41,890 bases of DNA from an uncultured Psychroflexus sp. Lineage in GTDB: Bacteria; Bacteroidota; Bacteroidia; Flavobacteriales; Flavobacteriaceae. The notes beneath the pieces are model-generated. The model searched no databases. It saw only the letters and a program-made list of their open reading frames with translations, and was not told the DNA's origin. Position numbers and translations under genes: made by a program. The DNA lies in assembly GCA_913062845.1 (NCBI GenBank), contig CAJXVZ010000026.1:1-41890 (forward strand). The letters run 5' to 3'. Within the stretch, counting starts at the first letter, position 1, and every line of letters begins with the position of its first letter. This document shows positions 39,565 through 41,890 of this stretch, one piece after another.

Positions 39565-41890
39565 CTATATATAGGATTTTACGTGTTCCAGAGCTTCGGA
39601 AATGCCATCTGGATTTTTACCGCCGGCTGTAGCAAAAAATGGCTGTCCACCACCGCCACCTTTTATAAAACGGCCAAGTTCCCTGACTATCTTCCCGGCA
39701 TTATAATCTTTTTCAGCTACCAGATCCTTTGAAATATAGCAGCTCAAAATTGCTTTTCCATCCTGATCGGAAGCAAGGAGTAAAAAGAGATCATCAATTT
39801 CACCACCGAGCTGGAAGGCAACATCCTTCATCGCCTTAGCATCCAGGTCCACAGATTTTGCAATCAGATTAACTCCGTGTATGTTTTCTACAGCAGCTTT
39901 AAGATCAGATTTTACAGACTTTGCTTTTTCCCTGAGCAAGTTTTCATTTTCTGCTTTTAAGGTTTCATAATCCTTGAGGATCTGCCCCACCTGTTTAACC
40001 GGATCCTGATTGGATTGTAGCAGGTTTTTTATCTCATCGATCTGTTTGTCCTGCTTTTCAAAATAAGCCCGGGCTGACTGATTGGTGATTGCCTCAACGC
40101 GCCTTACTCCTGCTGCTACCGAAGACTGAGCCGTTATTTTAAAATACCAGATCTCAGCTGTATTTTGTACATGTGTGCCACCGCAAAGTTCCATGGACTC
40201 ACCGAATTTTATGGTACGTACCGTATCACCGTATTTTTCACCAAAAAGTGCGATAGCACCCTGAGCTTTGGCCTCTTCAAAGGTACTGTTTCGGTTTTCT
40301 TCCAAAGGAATATGCTGTGCAATGAGTCTGTTGACCAAATTCTCAATCGCTTCAATTTGCTCATCTGTGAGCTTTTCGAAATGCGAAAAATCAAACCTGA
40401 GGTGATTCTCATTGACCAATGAGCCTTTTTGTTCGACGTGATGACCGAGAATCTCCCTAAGTGCATAATGCATCAAATGCGTTGCAGAATGGTTGCAGGC
40501 GGAAAGAAAACGCTTGGGTTTATTGATCTTTGCCTCAGCCGTAAGTTTTATATCAGAGGGCAGTTTTTTTGTGATATGAATAATATCACCGTGCTCTTTT
40601 TTAGTGTCGAGAACAGGAATCTTCTCTTCTCCAAATATCAAAACACCCTTGTCTCCTACCTGTCCGCCACCTTCCGGGTAAAAAGGTGTTTTATCTAATA
40701 CCAGCTGGTAACGCTGGCCTTCTTTTTTGGAATGTACACCTCTGTATTTTAAAATATTTGAACGGGTTTCAGCTTCGTCATAGCCAACAAAATGCTGGGC
40801 ATTATCAGCATTTACGATTATCCAATCGTCTGTTTTACTCGAAGATGCAGATTTTGAACGCTTTTTTTGGTCTTCTAGGGCTTTTTGAAAAGCCTGCTTA
40901 TTGTAACTGTATCCCTTTTCTTCAAGGATAAGTGCTGTAAGGTCTACAGGGAAACCATAAGTATCAAAAAGTTCAAAGGCTTTTTCTCCTGATATCTCTT
41001 TAGATTTGCTTTCTTCAACAATATCATCCAGTCGTTTTAAACCCTGAGATAAGGTCTTCAAAAAACTCGCCTCTTCTTCTTTGATCACTTTCTGACTTAA
41101 TGCCTTTTGAGTTTGTATTTCGGGGTAATCTTCAGCAAATTGCTGCTCCAGAACATCTACCAGCTTATACATGAAAGGTTCGTTAATTCCAAGGAAATTG
41201 TAAGCATACCTTACAGCTCTTCTCAGTATTCTTCTTACCACGTAGCCCGCGCCATTGCTTGAAGGTAACTGACCATCCACAATACAAAAGCTTACAGCCC
41301 GGATATGGTCTGCAATCACGCGGACAGCAATATCTTTTTCTTCATTTGTACCATAATGGTGGCCGGAGATCTTTTCGATCTTTTTGATGATCGGCTGAAA
41401 GATATCAGTATCATAATTGGATACCTTATTCTGTAAAATTCTGCTCAATCGTTCAAAGCCCATACCGGTATCCACATGCTTTTGCGGCAGGTTTTCAAGC
41501 GAACCATCAGCTTTACGATTGAATTGGATGAAAACCAGATTCCAGATCTCAATCACGTCCGGATGGTCTTTGTTTATCAGCTCCCTGCCCGGAAGCTCCT
41601 GTTTTTCTGTATCACTTCTGAGATCGACATGGATTTCAGATGAAGGCCCGCAAGGTCCCTGATCGCCCATTTCCCAGAAATTATCCTTTTTATTGCCAGG
41701 TACAATTCTATCGTCATCAACAATGGCGCTCCAGATGTCAAAAGCTTCCTGGTCTTTTTCCAGGCCTTCTTCTTCAAAACCTTCAAATATGGTCACATAG
41801 AGGTCTTTTTTTTTGATACCGTAAACTTCGGTAAGCAATGCCCAGGCCCATTCTATGGCTTCTTTTTTAAAATAATCTCCAAAACTCCAG
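39565..41890 (-). CDS. alaS: Alanine--tRNA ligase, N-terminus outside window
   Basis: The last 774 codons are present and the frame stays open to the right edge, continuing upstream as WSFGDYFKKEAIEWAW, which is the catalytic-domain region of AlaS; the true start lies outside. Landmarks are the remaining class II catalytic core (MGDQGPCGPSSEIHVD), the central tRNA-binding part, the editing domain with HSATHLMHYAL and CGGTHVQNTAEIW zinc/editing residues, and the C-terminal GGGGGQPFFATAGGKN motif. It charges tRNA-Ala. All visible motifs are intact. The phosphoesterase and ppk2 genes follow at 6 and 5 bp spacing. Confidence 0.96.
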   Translation of the reverse strand, partial: WSFGDYFKKEAIEWAWALLTEVYGIKKKDLYVTIFEGFEEEGLEKDQEAFDIWSAIVDDDRIVPGNKKDNFWEMGDQGPCGPSSEIHVDLRSDTEKQELPGRELINKDHPDVIEIWNLVFIQFNRKADGSLENLPQKHVDTGMGFERLSRILQNKVSNYDTDIFQPIIKKIEKISGHHYGTNEEKDIAVRVIADHIRAVSFCIVDGQLPSSNGAGYVVRRILRRAVRYAYNFLGINEPFMYKLVDVLEQQFAEDYPEIQTQKALSQKVIKEEEASFLKTLSQGLKRLDDIVEESKSKEISGEKAFELFDTYGFPVDLTALILEEKGYSYNKQAFQKALEDQKKRSKSASSSKTDDWIIVNADNAQHFVGYDEAETRSNILKYRGVHSKKEGQRYQLVLDKTPFYPEGGGQVGDKGVLIFGEEKIPVLDTKKEHGDIIHITKKLPSDIKLTAEAKINKPKRFLSACNHSATHLMHYALREILGHHVEQKGSLVNENHLRFDFSHFEKLTDEQIEAIENLVNRLIAQHIPLEENRNSTFEEAKAQGAIALFGEKYGDTVRTIKFGESMELCGGTHVQNTAEIWYFKITAQSSVAAGVRRVEAITNQSARAYFEKQDKQIDEIKNLLQSNQDPVKQVGQILKDYETLKAENENLLREKAKSVKSDLKAAVENIHGVNLIAKSVDLDAKAMKDVAFQLGGEIDDLFLLLASDQDGKAILSCYISKDLVAEKDYNAGKIVRELGRFIKGGGGGQPFFATAGGKNPDGISEALEHVKSYI

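Overview
The window looks like a chromosomal segment of a flavobacterium (Bacteroidota, probably a marine or other environmental Flavobacteriia). Reasons: the DNA is AT-rich; promoters of the Bacteroidota type TAnnTTTG precede many genes; there are family-specific proteins (DUF4270, DUF3127, DUF5687, FecR with a DUF4974-like tail, fasciclin lipoproteins); atpD-atpC stand apart from the other ATP synthase genes; and GlmS is preceded by a DUF4270 lipoprotein. No tRNA, rRNA, CRISPR array, insertion sequence or prophage was seen. Most of it is core genome with small accessory patches.

Layout. 1-2695 (minus): panC, panD, a UPF0104-type flippase-like membrane protein and a cut-off esterase-like protein, packed as one operon. 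2802-7161 (plus): a short protein resembling only the N-terminal half of glycogen synthase, a DUF4270 lipoprotein and glmS, read divergently from panC. 7274-9096: atpD-atpC with a clear terminator. 9208-11383: a DUF5687 permease with its ABC ATPase. 11453-13555 (minus): an NTF2-like secreted protein, a small membrane protein and trhO. 13673-16850 (plus): flavin reductase-like protein, DUF3127 protein, a beta-barrel gene that appears frameshifted at its last strand, a small membrane protein and a second beta-barrel protein. 16932-18323 (minus): lpd. 18553-22364 (plus): pruA, an ABA4-like membrane protein and a pyruvate-kinase-like protein without the C-terminal domain. 22429-23826 (minus): three-FAS1-domain lipoprotein.

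24006-28705 is the most interesting region. An ECF sigma factor, a FecR anti-sigma factor and a TonB-dependent receptor with a signalling domain form a cell-surface signalling operon, and no SusD partner is present. A divergent gene encodes a lipoprotein built from about three degenerate repeats. Sigma factor and lipoprotein share a compact promoter region. This is the best candidate for an undescribed sensing or uptake system.

28930-41890 (minus): two poorly characterised membrane proteins, an OmpA-type lipoprotein with a coiled coil, exonuclease III, a small decayed reading frame next to a nested inverted repeat, pepD, a DUF2752 protein, two tandem CD225/dispanin-like proteins, recX, engB, an alpha/beta hydrolase, adk-hpt, and an alaS-phosphoesterase-ppk2 run that leaves the window inside alaS. 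PPK2, Adk and Hpt would together support nucleotide salvage and phosphorylation. Three kinds of short intergenic repeat occur in this right-hand third. Several genes, including the sigma factor, carry a TTTG-N6-ATG arrangement that suggests leaderless transcripts.
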